This document shows, in pieces, positions 8,399-16,920 of a stretch of DNA of 64,000 nt. A program made the position numbers and the translations under genes. The stretch is taken from assembly GCA_046292765.1 (NCBI GenBank), contig JBKBQA010000003.1, positions 310,001-374,000 on the forward strand, read 5' to 3'. The notes under the pieces are model-generated. The model was not told the origin of the DNA, did not search any database, and saw only the letters and a list, made by a program, of their open reading frames with translations. This DNA is from PGZG01 sp046292765 (GTDB taxonomy: Bacteria; Pseudomonadota; Gammaproteobacteria; Pseudomonadales; Alcanivoracaceae). Each line of letters starts with the position of its first letter. Positions within the stretch are counted from its first letter, which is position 1.

Positions 8399-9618
8399 CG
8401 GGACCGGGCCGCGCCTGCGAGTGCGGCTGCACCGATCTTCAGTATCCGCATATCACCCCACGGCGTGCCGCTGCCGGCGTTGACGGTGAGGGCCACGGCA
8501 AGATTGCGAGCCGGGTCAGCCCAGGCGCCGGAACCACCGAAACCGAAATGACCAAATGCCTGTCGCGGTCGACGTCGGGTCAGCACATACGGCTGGTGGT
8601 AGCCAAGTCGCCAGCGCATCGGAGAGAACAGCGCGCGGTCCAGGCTGTCGACCTGTTGCTCGCTGATCAGCGGCAACATGCGCGCGTCCAGAATGCGGAC
8701 ACCCTCCAGCTCACCGCCGTTGGCCAATGCTGCATACATGCGCGCCAGAGAGCGGGCGGTAAAGGTGCCGTTTACCGCTGGCATGGCGGCGCGCAGCCCT
8801 TCTGCCGTTACCAGCTTGCGCGGGTGAAAGCCGCGCACTGTCACCGCATCTTCGAACGGAGAGAAATCCGGCGCCAGACCCTGCTTCTGCAGTGCGATCA
8901 ATCCGCTACGAATGGCTCCGGCGATCTGTTTGCGACGTTGCGCCTTGGGGGAGGGCGCAGGCCGGGCCTTGCCCTCCGGCCAACCCATCAATAGCGTGGC
9001 AACGCGGTGGTGTTCGGTATCCGGTACACCAATAAAAAAACCATCCAGCTGCAGTGGCTCGGCAAGACGCTGCTGCACTTGCGTGGAAATGGATGCTCCG
9101 CCGGCACGACGAATCACCTCGCCGACTAGCCAGCCGTAGGTCAGCGCGTGATAGACGCTGTGTGGGGCCTTGTCGCGATTGCTGGGCGCAGCCGCCAGCG
9201 CTGTGGTAGTGCGGTCCCAGTCGCAAAGATCCTCGAACGACAGTTTGAGCCGGCGCATCCCGTACAGGCCGGCGCGGTGGGTGAGCAGATCGCGTACGGT
9301 AATGGAGGCCTTGCCGTTGGCAGCAAATTCAGGCCAGTAATGCGCCACTGGCATGTCGTACTCGACCTTGCCCTCGGCAACCAGCTGATGAAGCAGCGTG
9401 GCGGTCACCCCTTTGGTGGTGGAGAAAGAGACACTGAGCGTGTCTTCCTGCCAAAGATTACCGTCATCGTCGCGCACGCCTCCCCACAGGTCGACCACCT
9501 TGCGGCCGCGGTGATAGACGCACACGGCTCCACCGCCGGGGGTTTTCTGCAATTGCTCCCGGAATGCCATCTCGACCTTGCGGAATGCCGGATCGGCATG
9601 GCCCGTCACTTCTTTCAT
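8395..9618 (-). CDS. Beta-lactamase-fold serine hydrolase (EstB-like esterase)
   Basis: A 407-residue protein of the serine beta-lactamase/class C superfamily. The catalytic SxxK motif is STTK at residues 66-69, and the conserved LLTHRAGL segment follows at about 111-118. A tyrosine in YHALTYG (156-162) fits the second catalytic motif. No signal peptide is visible, so it is probably cytosolic and more likely an esterase of the EstB group than an antibiotic-hydrolysing enzyme. Its start lies 89 bp from the end of the ABC ATPase gene, in the same direction, so it may be the last gene of that transcript. It converges with the diguanylate cyclase gene. The natural substrate is unknown. Confidence 0.85.
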   Translation of the reverse strand: MKEVTGHADPAFRKVEMAFREQLQKTPGGGAVCVYHRGRKVVDLWGGVRDDDGNLWQEDTLSVSFSTTKGVTATLLHQLVAEGKVEYDMPVAHYWPEFAANGKASITVRDLLTHRAGLYGMRRLKLSFEDLCDWDRTTTALAAAPSNRDKAPHSVYHALTYGWLVGEVIRRAGGASISTQVQQRLAEPLQLDGFFIGVPDTEHHRVATLLMGWPEGKARPAPSPKAQRRKQIAGAIRSGLIALQKQGLAPDFSPFEDAVTVRGFHPRKLVTAEGLRAAMPAVNGTFTARSLARMYAALANGGELEGVRILDARMLPLISEQQVDSLDRALFSPMRWRLGYHQPYVLTRRRPRQAFGHFGFGGSGAWADPARNLAVALTVNAGSGTPWGDMRILKIGAAALAGAARSR

Positions 9619-9707
9619 AAATGCTACCGGATCATCGTCGCGTTACTGCCTTATACCGGGCGGCTAGCGGCGCCACAATCTACCGGCCGACAATTGGCGC
9701 GATGGGC

Positions 9708-10508
9708 CTACTGATGACCCTCCTCACGCATCATCGCAAGAATTTTGCGCTCCATGGCGGCATAGTGAGGGTGGGCACGCAGCGACTCTCGGGTGGTGAT
9801 CGCAGCATCAGCCTTGAAAGGGGGGTGCAATATGGTGCGCACCCGGCCCGGGTGGCTGGACAGAAAGACGATCTGATCGCCAAGCAGCAACGCCTCCTCA
9901 ACATCGTGGGTCACCATCACCACTGTCATGCGTTCCTTGCGAATGACGCTTAGTAGCAACTCCTGCATTTGCCAGCGCGTTTCAGCATCCAGCGCACCAA
10001 ATGGCTCATCCATCAGCAGCAGCTGGGGAGTGGCGGCCAGTGCCCGTGCCAGCGCTACCCGCTGCCGCATACCTCCGGAGAGCTGGTGTGGCCAGGCGTT
10101 GGCGAACCGGGTCAGTCCCACCCTTTCGATGAAATAATCTACGGTGCCTTCCCGCAACGCACCGGTGTCGCCATTGATGCGAAGACCATAGGCGACATTG
10201 TCGCGCACAGTGAGCCATGGGAAAGACGTATAGCCCTGAAACACCATGCCGCGATCACGATGGGGCCCGGACACCGGCGCGTCGTTCAGATGAATCTGCC
10301 CGGAGGTCGGATGTTCGAGGCCGGCGATCATGCGCAGTACAGTGGATTTGCCGCACCCCGAGGGGCCGAGCAGAATACAGACCTGCCGCGGCTCGACCTG
10401 GAAGCTGACATTATCGACCGCCACCACTGGGGTGTTGCGGCCGGGGAAAACCTTCCCCAGCCGCTCCACCAACAGACCTCCATGGGACAGGTCAACGGCT
10501 GCGTTCAT
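9708..10508 (-). CDS. ABC transporter ATPase, nitrate/sulfonate/taurine type
   Basis: The 266-residue nucleotide-binding subunit of an importer. It has Walker A GPSGCGKST (48-56), the Q-loop in MVFQGYTSFPWLTV, the signature LSGGMRQR (143-150), Walker B LLLMDEP (163-169) and the H-loop in VTHDVEEAL. The string FPWLTV after the Q-loop is typical of the SsuB/TauB/NrtD group. The start is placed at ATG 10508, which overlaps the stop of the binding-protein gene as ATGA; upstream codons in frame lie inside that gene. It is the last transporter gene of the minus-strand operon with permease and binding protein. The imported compound is unknown. Confidence 0.9.
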   Translation of the reverse strand: MNAAVDLSHGGLLVERLGKVFPGRNTPVVAVDNVSFQVEPRQVCILLGPSGCGKSTVLRMIAGLEHPTSGQIHLNDAPVSGPHRDRGMVFQGYTSFPWLTVRDNVAYGLRINGDTGALREGTVDYFIERVGLTRFANAWPHQLSGGMRQRVALARALAATPQLLLMDEPFGALDAETRWQMQELLLSVIRKERMTVVMVTHDVEEALLLGDQIVFLSSHPGRVRTILHPPFKADAAITTRESLRAHPHYAAMERKILAMMREEGHQ

Positions 10509-11614
10509 TCGGCTTCCGCCATCATGCCGCCGGCGCTGAGCGCCGCTGCCAATGGTGCGGTGACGACACCGCTGGTCCAATCATGCATGGCATCGGCCTG
10601 ACCGAAGCGAATCCACCACTCGTTGGTGGTATTCCAGTGATCGACGATCTGGCCGCTGCGCAACCCGAATGGCAGATCACCTTCCAGTAGACCCATGAAG
10701 ATGCCGGCCTCCTGCTTGTCAAACACCCAGATGCCACCCTTGTTGATGCTGCCATCGCTGCCGATCACTATGGCCACATCGTCAACACTGAACTGGATCG
10801 CATTGGCGATAATACGGTTGCCTTCTTCCGGGTTGGCCTTCCACCACTCCACCGCGGCAAAGTAGGCTTGCATTGCCAATGCGGCGGCCTCAGGACGATC
10901 ATTGAGCAGCGAGGACGTCATGTACATGCCATCACCAAGCAGCGCTGTGCTGATCCATTTGTCTTCTGCGGAGGTTGCCATCACTCGCGCGCCAGGCATA
11001 CCTGCCAGCACCTTGCTGCCAAAGGGTTCCCAGAATTCGCCGGCGGCAACGTCGCCACCGAGCATGGCGCCCACGGCCTCGTCCATAATGACGTTAACGA
11101 ACTCGACCTGATCAATGCCCACACCATTCTCTTCCAGCCAGATTCCCATAAAGATCTGTGTCAGGCCGCCTTCGAGCACGGCGATTTTCTTGCCGACCAG
11201 ATCAGCAGGGCTGGCGATGTCAGGGCGCAGAATGATCTTGTCGGTGCCATAGGAAGGGTTGGTATAGGTCACTAGCTTGACGGGTACATTCTTATCCACC
11301 GCAATTGGGCCGTACTCCACCGTGCTAGAGGTGACATCAAGTTGTCCGGCGCTCATCAGGGTAAAGCTTTCGTAGGGATCCTCAATAATGCGGATATCCA
11401 GTTCCAAACCGGGAACCAGATTTTTTTCCTTTGCGATAAACCAGAATCCATAGCCTGGCCACGAAAAAAGTGACACGCGCACTTTCTCGGTACTGGCTGC
11501 TGCGGTTGCTGACTTGGTGGTCGGTGCATCTGGACTGCCACAGCCTGTCAGAATCGCGGCAGTGGCTAACCACAGTATCGGTTGCCTTAGTGATCTTGTA
11601 ATCGACTGCTTCAT
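10505..11614 (-). CDS. ABC transporter substrate-binding lipoprotein, NrtA/SsuA/TauA-like
   Basis: A 369-residue binding protein with a lipoprotein signal peptide; the lipobox LTGC puts the lipidated cysteine at residue 25. The mature part has the features of the nitrate/sulfonate/taurine/thiamine-precursor binding superfamily: a segment on mechanism-less ligand capture such as GLELDIRIIEDPYES, LMSAGQLDV, the hinge-type PADLVGKKIAV and the motif WLEENGV. The C-terminus is alanine- and glycine-rich. It ends in an ATGA overlap with the ATPase gene and begins 33 bp after the permease gene. The ligand could be a small anion or amine-like metabolite; the neighbouring desaturase and TIM-barrel genes argue for an organic compound. 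Confidence 0.88.
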   Translation of the reverse strand: MKQSITRSLRQPILWLATAAILTGCGSPDAPTTKSATAAASTEKVRVSLFSWPGYGFWFIAKEKNLVPGLELDIRIIEDPYESFTLMSAGQLDVTSSTVEYGPIAVDKNVPVKLVTYTNPSYGTDKIILRPDIASPADLVGKKIAVLEGGLTQIFMGIWLEENGVGIDQVEFVNVIMDEAVGAMLGGDVAAGEFWEPFGSKVLAGMPGARVMATSAEDKWISTALLGDGMYMTSSLLNDRPEAAALAMQAYFAAVEWWKANPEEGNRIIANAIQFSVDDVAIVIGSDGSINKGGIWVFDKQEAGIFMGLLEGDLPFGLRSGQIVDHWNTTNEWWIRFGQADAMHDWTSGVVTAPLAAALSAGGMMAEAE

Positions 11615-11647
11615 GGTGTTACTCCTTTGCAGGGGAACAGCGCCACT

Positions 11648-12538
11648 TTAACGGCGACGCAGGTAGGGAAACATCAGCCAGTGCAGCCCGCGAAAAGCGA
11701 GATCACACATCAGGCCGAGCATCCCGATAACCAGAATGCCGGCCATGATGTCGTCGACATGCACAAACCGTCGTGCACGCATCATCATGGCGCCAATGCC
11801 GTCAGTGGCAGCAACGATCTCAGCGATGACCAGATAGGTCCAGCTCACCGCGAGCATCTGTCGGCAGGTGTCAACAATGCCCGGGAGAGCAGATGGAACA
11901 ACCACCGTCCACAGAATGGTCCGGCGTGAACCGCCCAGCGTTTTCGATGTTTCGATGAAATCCACGGGAGTCTGTTTGACGTTGTCACAGATCAGCGTGA
12001 TCAGAAACCAGATCACCCCCAGCATCAGCAGCGCAATCTTCTGGGTGTCGCCGGTGCCGAGCCACATCAGTAGCAACGGAATGAAGGCAGGCGCTGGCAG
12101 ATAGCGAAACGCCGATACCAGCGGAGTAAAGAAGGCCTCGACCAAGGGGAATGCGCCCATCAGAATGCCGACTGGAATGGCGATGCAGGCAGCCAGTCCG
12201 AAGCTGACCAGAATGCGCTTCAGACTCGCAATGACATCAAGATGAAAATTACGTTCTGCGAAGAGGTTCCATAACGCTTCTGATACATTCAGTGGTGAGG
12301 GGAACAGGGGATTGACGACTCCTCCGCTGGTTGCGGCGAAATGCCAGCCGAGCAGGAACAGCAGCCAGGCCACGATCCCGGCTACAATCTTTGTGCCAAG
12401 GCCGACAGGCTTCTTGAACTCAAACCATCGCTGCCGAAACCCGACTGGCGCCAGAGGTGCAACGGAGCTTGCAACGGCGTCGTCCTGATGGATTTCAGCC
12501 GCGTGGGAGCTGGCCGGAGATGTGATCGGCTGCAGCAT
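11648..12538 (-). CDS. ABC transporter permease, SsuC/TauC-like
   Basis: A 296-residue inner-membrane permease with about six hydrophobic segments (roughly 50-70, 107-127, 139-158, 164-186, 230-250 and 263-285). The cytoplasmic EAA-type coupling loop is visible as SKTLGGSRRTILWTVVVPSA at about 197-216, ending in the conserved P-G pair (SALPGI). The first 45 residues are hydrophilic and unusually long for the family. It belongs to the binding-protein-dependent permeases for nitrate, sulfonates and taurine. The gene lies 12 bp after the membrane desaturase gene, which links that enzyme and the transporter in one operon. Confidence 0.9.
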   Translation of the reverse strand: MLQPITSPASSHAAEIHQDDAVASSVAPLAPVGFRQRWFEFKKPVGLGTKIVAGIVAWLLFLLGWHFAATSGGVVNPLFPSPLNVSEALWNLFAERNFHLDVIASLKRILVSFGLAACIAIPVGILMGAFPLVEAFFTPLVSAFRYLPAPAFIPLLLMWLGTGDTQKIALLMLGVIWFLITLICDNVKQTPVDFIETSKTLGGSRRTILWTVVVPSALPGIVDTCRQMLAVSWTYLVIAEIVAATDGIGAMMMRARRFVHVDDIMAGILVIGMLGLMCDLAFRGLHWLMFPYLRRR

Positions 12539-12550
12539 GATATTGTCCCG

Positions 12551-13567
12551 TCAAAATGCCGTCAGGAAGGAAAGCGCGTTGACGCCGACGGCATTGCCCT
12601 GCCGCAACTGGGACGCAACATCCTCTTCACCATAGTGTTCAGATATCACCCGCTCAACACGATGGCGATGAAACGATGCCAATTGCGGCCAGAATGTCAG
12701 CTGCTGCGGGCAATGATCCGGATACAGGCGGGCATGCAGTTCCGGTAGCCGATGCCAGCTCATCGTGGGTTTGGCATGGTGAGCATTGTGATAGGAAAAG
12801 TTCAGTGCCAACAGGTTCAGCCAGGGCCAACGCTGTGAGAGCAGATTGGTATAGGTATGGGTCTGCTCATACTGGACATTGCCCTTCAATGGCGGCACAA
12901 ACTCCGGATCATTCAGTCGATAGAATATTTCATAGTTATGCTGGAAGTTGTCCATAAAGCGAAGGAAGGTAAGGAACAGCAAATAGGCAAGCACATAGCC
13001 TGATGCGGCCAGAGGAGAAAACCAGGCAATCAGGGCAAACAACGAGAAGCGAATCAGCGACACACGTATCACGCGGCCGCGCTGATTTCTTTTGTCGTCA
13101 TAGACGAATGGCGCCAGAATCTGCATGGCATGCATGATCAGCTCGACCGCTGGGATATAGGCCCACTCAAGAGCATTGACCAGACGCTGGATCCACGGAT
13201 GCTGTTTAAGCCAGCCACGGTAATCGAAGGTGACCGGTTCACAGTTGTCCACATGGTGTCGCATGTGCTTGTAACGCATGTCCTCATAGGTGCCATAGTT
13301 GCTGCCACAAATAACATTGAGCCAGCGACCGAGCCGGGTGTTGTGTGCAGTATCTTTGAAGATGCTGTTGTGACCACAGTCATGCATGAGGTAGCCGGCA
13401 ATGGTCATGCCGTGGGCGATAGCCACCACACCGAAGACGAACAGGGCGATATTATTCTGGAACAGCGCCCACCAACCGCCAAAATAGGCAAGCAGGATAT
13501 AGCCAATGGCTAACAGATTTGGCCCCAGGCTGGTGGGGTCTCGTAACAGTGAACGTGCTGACAACAT
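12551..13567 (-). CDS. Membrane di-iron desaturase/hydroxylase of the ABC-transporter operon
   Basis: A 338-residue integral membrane protein of the fatty acid desaturase superfamily. Its histidine boxes are HDCGH (62-66), HMRHH (101-105) and HNAHH (260-264), with an extra histidine at about 237. These boxes differ from those of the two DesB-like proteins in this window (HxxxH, HSHNVVHH/HNYNHH, HQIEHH), and resemble the group with HDCGHNS that includes desaturases and hydroxylases of diverse substrates. Four or more membrane spans are evident. It sits between a TIM-barrel enzyme gene (20 bp upstream) and an importer permease gene (12 bp downstream). An oxygenase role on the imported compound is possible but is an inference. 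Confidence 0.85.
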   Translation of the reverse strand: MLSARSLLRDPTSLGPNLLAIGYILLAYFGGWWALFQNNIALFVFGVVAIAHGMTIAGYLMHDCGHNSIFKDTAHNTRLGRWLNVICGSNYGTYEDMRYKHMRHHVDNCEPVTFDYRGWLKQHPWIQRLVNALEWAYIPAVELIMHAMQILAPFVYDDKRNQRGRVIRVSLIRFSLFALIAWFSPLAASGYVLAYLLFLTFLRFMDNFQHNYEIFYRLNDPEFVPPLKGNVQYEQTHTYTNLLSQRWPWLNLLALNFSYHNAHHAKPTMSWHRLPELHARLYPDHCPQQLTFWPQLASFHRHRVERVISEHYGEEDVASQLRQGNAVGVNALSFLTAF

Positions 13568-13587
13568 GGAGTCCTCCTATATCTTGA

Positions 13588-14460
13588 TCAGACGGCAATG
13601 GCCTGCTGTGGATGTCTGGATGTCGCGAGCCAGTCTGTAAAGTGGAGCCGCTGGCGATCGCCAATCCAGCGGTTGATCTGCCAGAGATCCGCCACCGGAG
13701 CATTGGTGAATGGCAGACAATGAAGGTAGCCGTCCGGCCCGAATTCCGGTGTCATGGTGGTGGCGCTGTAGCCGCGCTGTTGCTGTGATGCCCAGATGGC
13801 CTCCCAGCAACGCTCATGGGAGGCAAGTGCAGCGGCATATTCGGGAGCGGCGGGATGGGGTACCTGCGGGCCCTGGTCGTAACCTACCCGGCCGTGAACA
13901 TGATGCGCCTGCGCCGCAACCTCACTAATCACATCCCATTCGCTGTCCATCAGTCGCTCGCATACCACTACCCAGTGACTGAAGTCGCAGGTGATCGCAA
14001 GGTTTGGCAGCTGTCGCAGCACATCGCGCGTCACCCAGGGATTGAAGAATGAGCGGCCACGGTGGGTTTCAAAACTGCATAGCACCCCATGGCTGTCGGC
14101 AAGTGCCTTGGCGCGACGAAAGAAATCCACCTGCACATCAAGGGGCCAGGCATCACAACCGCCCATCACATTGAAGAATCGCGGCGACAGCAGCAGGCCG
14201 CGGCGAATCTTGTCGTCCAGATCTGCCAGGTGCTGCTCCGGTGTGGCCCGTCGTTCCGGCACATAGCTGCCGGTGGTGCAGATCTCACAGATGTAATCGA
14301 GTCGGTGGCTGGCCAGCGCTTGCTTGAGTTCTGCCAACTCTTCATCATGCGCCGGCGTCGGGGCCTCGATGCCCTGGAAACCGGCGTCCGCGGCCAGCAC
14401 AGCACCTTCAGTGATAGAGCCGGTATGGCCCCACAGTGTTTTGAACAGGGTGAACTGCAT
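13588..14460 (-). CDS. Xylose isomerase-like TIM-barrel protein (sugar phosphate isomerase/epimerase family)
   Basis: A 290-residue protein of the AP-endonuclease-2/xylose-isomerase-like TIM-barrel superfamily. Likely metal-binding positions lie in SFETHRG (about 131-137), TCDFSHW (about 158-164), HHVHGRVG (about 190-197) and TPEFGPDGY (about 240-248). Family members are isomerases, epimerases, dehydratases or lyases acting on polyols and related compounds. The start MQFTLFKTLWG is preceded by GGGAG at a good distance; the frame is open for 18 more codons but these lack support. It is the first gene of the operon and diverges from the winged-helix regulator across a 215-bp region. Confidence 0.82.
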   Translation of the reverse strand: MQFTLFKTLWGHTGSITEGAVLAADAGFQGIEAPTPAHDEELAELKQALASHRLDYICEICTTGSYVPERRATPEQHLADLDDKIRRGLLLSPRFFNVMGGCDAWPLDVQVDFFRRAKALADSHGVLCSFETHRGRSFFNPWVTRDVLRQLPNLAITCDFSHWVVVCERLMDSEWDVISEVAAQAHHVHGRVGYDQGPQVPHPAAPEYAAALASHERCWEAIWASQQQRGYSATTMTPEFGPDGYLHCLPFTNAPVADLWQINRWIGDRQRLHFTDWLATSRHPQQAIAV

Positions 14461-14538
14461 GGTGATCTCCCGCGCCGGGAAGTCTGGGCCGGCGACATGG
14501 GAAAGCAGAGGCAAGGTTCATGCCATATTGGTGTCGAA

Positions 14539-14565
14539 TTGCATAGATTGCTTAATTACATGCAA
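14539..14565. promoter_or_regulatory. Inverted repeat in the divergent promoter region of the ABC/desaturase operon
   Basis: TTGCAT at 14539-14544 is matched by ATGCAA at 14560-14565 with a 15-base AT-rich spacer. It lies in the 215-bp region between the divergent TIM-barrel and winged-helix regulator genes, the natural place for an autoregulatory operator. The region (14461-14675) is otherwise AT-rich for this genome, as expected for promoters, and holds no other feature I can support. Confidence 0.35.
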
Positions 14566-14675
14566 AACAGCATATTAATGTGTGTCCAAGGAGTGCTCTG
14601 GCGAGTTGATGTGCGCCGTTGCGGTGCCTCCAAATGCACGCCATGCACCATTATCTTCCATCCGGAGTGCCCGGC

Positions 14676-15047
14676 ATGACCCGTCGTTACAATATTGCCA
14701 GCCGTACTGAAGCCGCCTTGGCCATATTTGACATTGATACCTTCTGGGCAGACAGCTTTGCCGATACCGACCTGAACGACCTCAATTACTGCGATCTGTT
14801 TACCCAGATGTGGCTGAAGCGTGACCAGCCACTGGCGAAGACCGAGCTGTATGAGTTGATGCCCAACATCAGTCGCCGGACGGCGGTTAAATATGTGCAG
14901 AAGGCGATTGATCAGGGGCTGCTGGAAGAGCGGGAAAGTGATCAGGATCGTCGGGTGCGGCTGGTGTCGCTGTCAGGGGATTGTCTCGGTCGGGTCGACC
15001 GGTTCCTCGACTTCACCTGTCAGCGATTCCGGTCCGTCGGAATCTGA
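14676..15047 (+). CDS. MarR-like winged-helix transcriptional regulator
   Basis: A 123-residue protein. Residues about 52-80 form a helix-turn-helix (LAKTELYELMPNISRRTAVKY split across two helices), followed by a wing with SDQDRRVRLVSLS (88-100), a pattern typical of MarR-type proteins. The start at ATG 14676 has GGAG nine bases upstream; an in-frame ATG at 14619 lacks this. It is shorter than typical MarR proteins (about 140-150). It is divergent from the TIM-barrel/desaturase/ABC operon and is its likely local regulator. The last 75 bases overlap the 3' end of the convergent DUF5924 gene. Confidence 0.78.
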   Translation: MTRRYNIASRTEAALAIFDIDTFWADSFADTDLNDLNYCDLFTQMWLKRDQPLAKTELYELMPNISRRTAVKYVQKAIDQGLLEERESDQDRRVRLVSLSGDCLGRVDRFLDFTCQRFRSVGI

Positions 15048-16139
15048 GTCAGTGTCGACATTAACCTCTATCTCAACGGAGACAGCGGGTGGCGGTTCCA
15101 TCAATGACACAGGCGTCGAAGGGCCCGTAGCCGTGACGGTAAAGCGGGTCAAGCCAACGACTCTGCCGGCGCCGGTGGTGACACGTACTTGCCACTCACC
15201 TTCGGGCCGGGCCGGAAAATGTTGTTTGTAGCTCCAGGCTCGATAGCCTTCGTCGCGACCACCACGGATGTCCAGAGCAATCCGGTCGATGATCTCGCCG
15301 TCCTGAATCCAGACGTGATAAACAGTTTCTCGCAAGCCCCGTGGCACTCGTATCGCAGTCCAGGCATACAGGCCCTGTTGCCGCAATGTATCGCTGTCGA
15401 TCGTTGTCACCGGTACGCCGGCACGACGTGCGTGGCGATCCACTTCGTGGGCGACGGCGACATCAGCAAGACGCATGGGTACTGGCGCCACATGGTGACG
15501 CAACTGCCATGCGCCGATGGCCAGTGCAGCGAGTAACAGCATCAGCGCCGACCGTCGCCACTGGTTTCCTGGCGGCAGCAGGGCGCCGAGCCCTGGCAGG
15601 CTCAGCAGCAAGGCGAGCAGTAGTGAAAAGAAATAGCTTTGTCCGGTGGTCAGGTGAACGATGATGGGTAGGGCCACCAGCAGGGTGGCAAACAGGGCCA
15701 GCGCGTGGAAGGCGACAAACAGGGCGCGCCGTGTGGCCAGCTGGCCGTAGTAGAGCGGATCAATCAGCGACACCAGCGCACAAAAGGCAAGCAGGGCTGT
15801 GGGCCAGACTTGTCCTGTGCCCCAATGCGTGGCGGCGAAGAAGAACGGCAACACAAAGAAAAAGCTTTCCTGGTGCACCATCTGGGTGGCGAAGCGCATC
15901 AACGCTGGCGGCATATCAAGGCCAAAACGTGCCAGTACGCCGTCGTGCAGCGCTTGTTCGAGTACCAGCCACAGCCAGCTGACCAGCATCATCAGCGCGA
16001 TGATCTGGGCCACCGCTTCATTGCGCTCAATCAGCAGGAAGCTGGCCAGCCCGGAGACAAAACCGAACAACGCCAGCATTCCGGGGTGGCGGCGGGCCAT
16101 TCCCAGAATTGCTCCCAATCGCGATTTCAACCAGCGCAT
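14973..16139 (-). CDS. DUF5924 membrane protein with C-terminal DUF2914 domain
   Basis: A 388-residue protein of unknown function. Residues about 15-215 hold six or more hydrophobic segments (DUF5924 type). Residues about 225-355 form the soluble DUF2914 domain, which in sequence shows the family pattern YAWTAIRVPRGL and YHVWIQDGE. The C-terminus (about 365-388) is acidic, rich in Asp, Ser and Glu. The start MRWLKSRLG at 16139 is preferred over a codon 14 residues earlier that lies inside the upstream SDR gene's stop region. It follows the SDR gene by 13 bp on the same strand and overlaps the convergent regulator gene by 75 bp. A role in envelope or lipid metabolism is only a guess. Confidence 0.8.
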   Translation of the reverse strand: MRWLKSRLGAILGMARRHPGMLALFGFVSGLASFLLIERNEAVAQIIALMMLVSWLWLVLEQALHDGVLARFGLDMPPALMRFATQMVHQESFFFVLPFFFAATHWGTGQVWPTALLAFCALVSLIDPLYYGQLATRRALFVAFHALALFATLLVALPIIVHLTTGQSYFFSLLLALLLSLPGLGALLPPGNQWRRSALMLLLAALAIGAWQLRHHVAPVPMRLADVAVAHEVDRHARRAGVPVTTIDSDTLRQQGLYAWTAIRVPRGLRETVYHVWIQDGEIIDRIALDIRGGRDEGYRAWSYKQHFPARPEGEWQVRVTTGAGRVVGLTRFTVTATGPSTPVSLMEPPPAVSVEIEVNVDTDSDSDGPESLTGEVEEPVDPTETIP

Positions 16140-16152
16140 CGGTGATCCGCCC

Positions 16153-16824
16153 CTACCAGGGTAGCGGATCCCCATTGGCATGCCAGAAGGTGCCGGTGCT
16201 GGCCAGAGTCAGGCTGTCGATACGACGCAGCAGGCTGGCGGCGGCGTCATCAGCACTGATATCGCCCTGGCCGCCGACCATGTCGGTGCGGACAAATCCG
16301 GGGTGCAGCAGGAACACTCCGATCCGCCGTGGCTTCAGGTCCATGGCTAGGGATTTGCCGACTGCATTGACCGCAGCCTTGGAGATTCGATAGCCGTAGT
16401 AGCCACCGGAACTGTTGTCATCCATCGAGCTCATGCGACTGGTAATGATGGCGATCTTGGCGCCGTCATTGAGGTGTCCCTGCAGCGCTGCCGTCACCCG
16501 CAGCGGGCCGAGCGTGTTGACTTCGAACTGCCGGCGGATGGCATCAAAGGCCGCGCTGTCGATCTGGTTGAGACTCTCGCGCGACAGTACCCCGGCATTG
16601 AGGATCAGCCGATCAATGTGGGTGCCCGCCAGACGCTGGGCAAGTTGGGCGATATCCGCGTTGTCGGTGACGTCGATGCCCTTTTCTATTTGTACCTTGA
16701 GCATCTCGAGGGCTGGTGAGGCGTGTCGGCAGACGGCAATGACATGGTCGCCACGAGCGGAAAACTGCTTGCAGAGGGCAAGGCCAATGCCGCGGTTGGC
16801 GCCGGTAATCAGAACGGTGGTCAT
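16153..16824 (-). CDS. Short-chain dehydrogenase/reductase (SDR)
   Basis: A 223-residue classical SDR oxidoreductase. The cofactor-binding motif TGANRGIG is at residues 7-14, the NAG structural motif appears in LILNAGVL, and the catalytic Tyr and Lys are in YGYRISK. The length is slightly short of the usual 250. The basic residues after the first beta strand suggest NADP(H). The start MTTVLITG at 16824 follows a GGGAG-like site; upstream codons are unsupported. Substrate is unknown. The gene is followed by the DUF5924 gene after 13 bp. Confidence 0.88.
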   Translation of the reverse strand: MTTVLITGANRGIGLALCKQFSARGDHVIAVCRHASPALEMLKVQIEKGIDVTDNADIAQLAQRLAGTHIDRLILNAGVLSRESLNQIDSAAFDAIRRQFEVNTLGPLRVTAALQGHLNDGAKIAIITSRMSSMDDNSSGGYYGYRISKAAVNAVGKSLAMDLKPRRIGVFLLHPGFVRTDMVGGQGDISADDAAASLLRRIDSLTLASTGTFWHANGDPLPW

Positions 16825-16880
16825 GGCGTAATCTCCCTGTCGGTGCCAGAGAGACACTATCATCATCCGATTGGTTCGCC

Positions 16881-16920
16881 ACAAGCCCCGGATCAGCCGT
16901 TCTGGTTGCCCGGGGGTTGT
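16881..16920 (-). terminator. Stem-loop after the desB-like gene
   Basis: Positions 16881-16891 pair with 16910-16920 in 10 of 11 positions (one G-G mismatch), with an 18-base loop. The stem ends directly at the stop codon of the desaturase gene. There is no run of T, so it may act as a weak or Rho-assisted terminator or as an mRNA 3'-end stabiliser. Confidence 0.35.
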
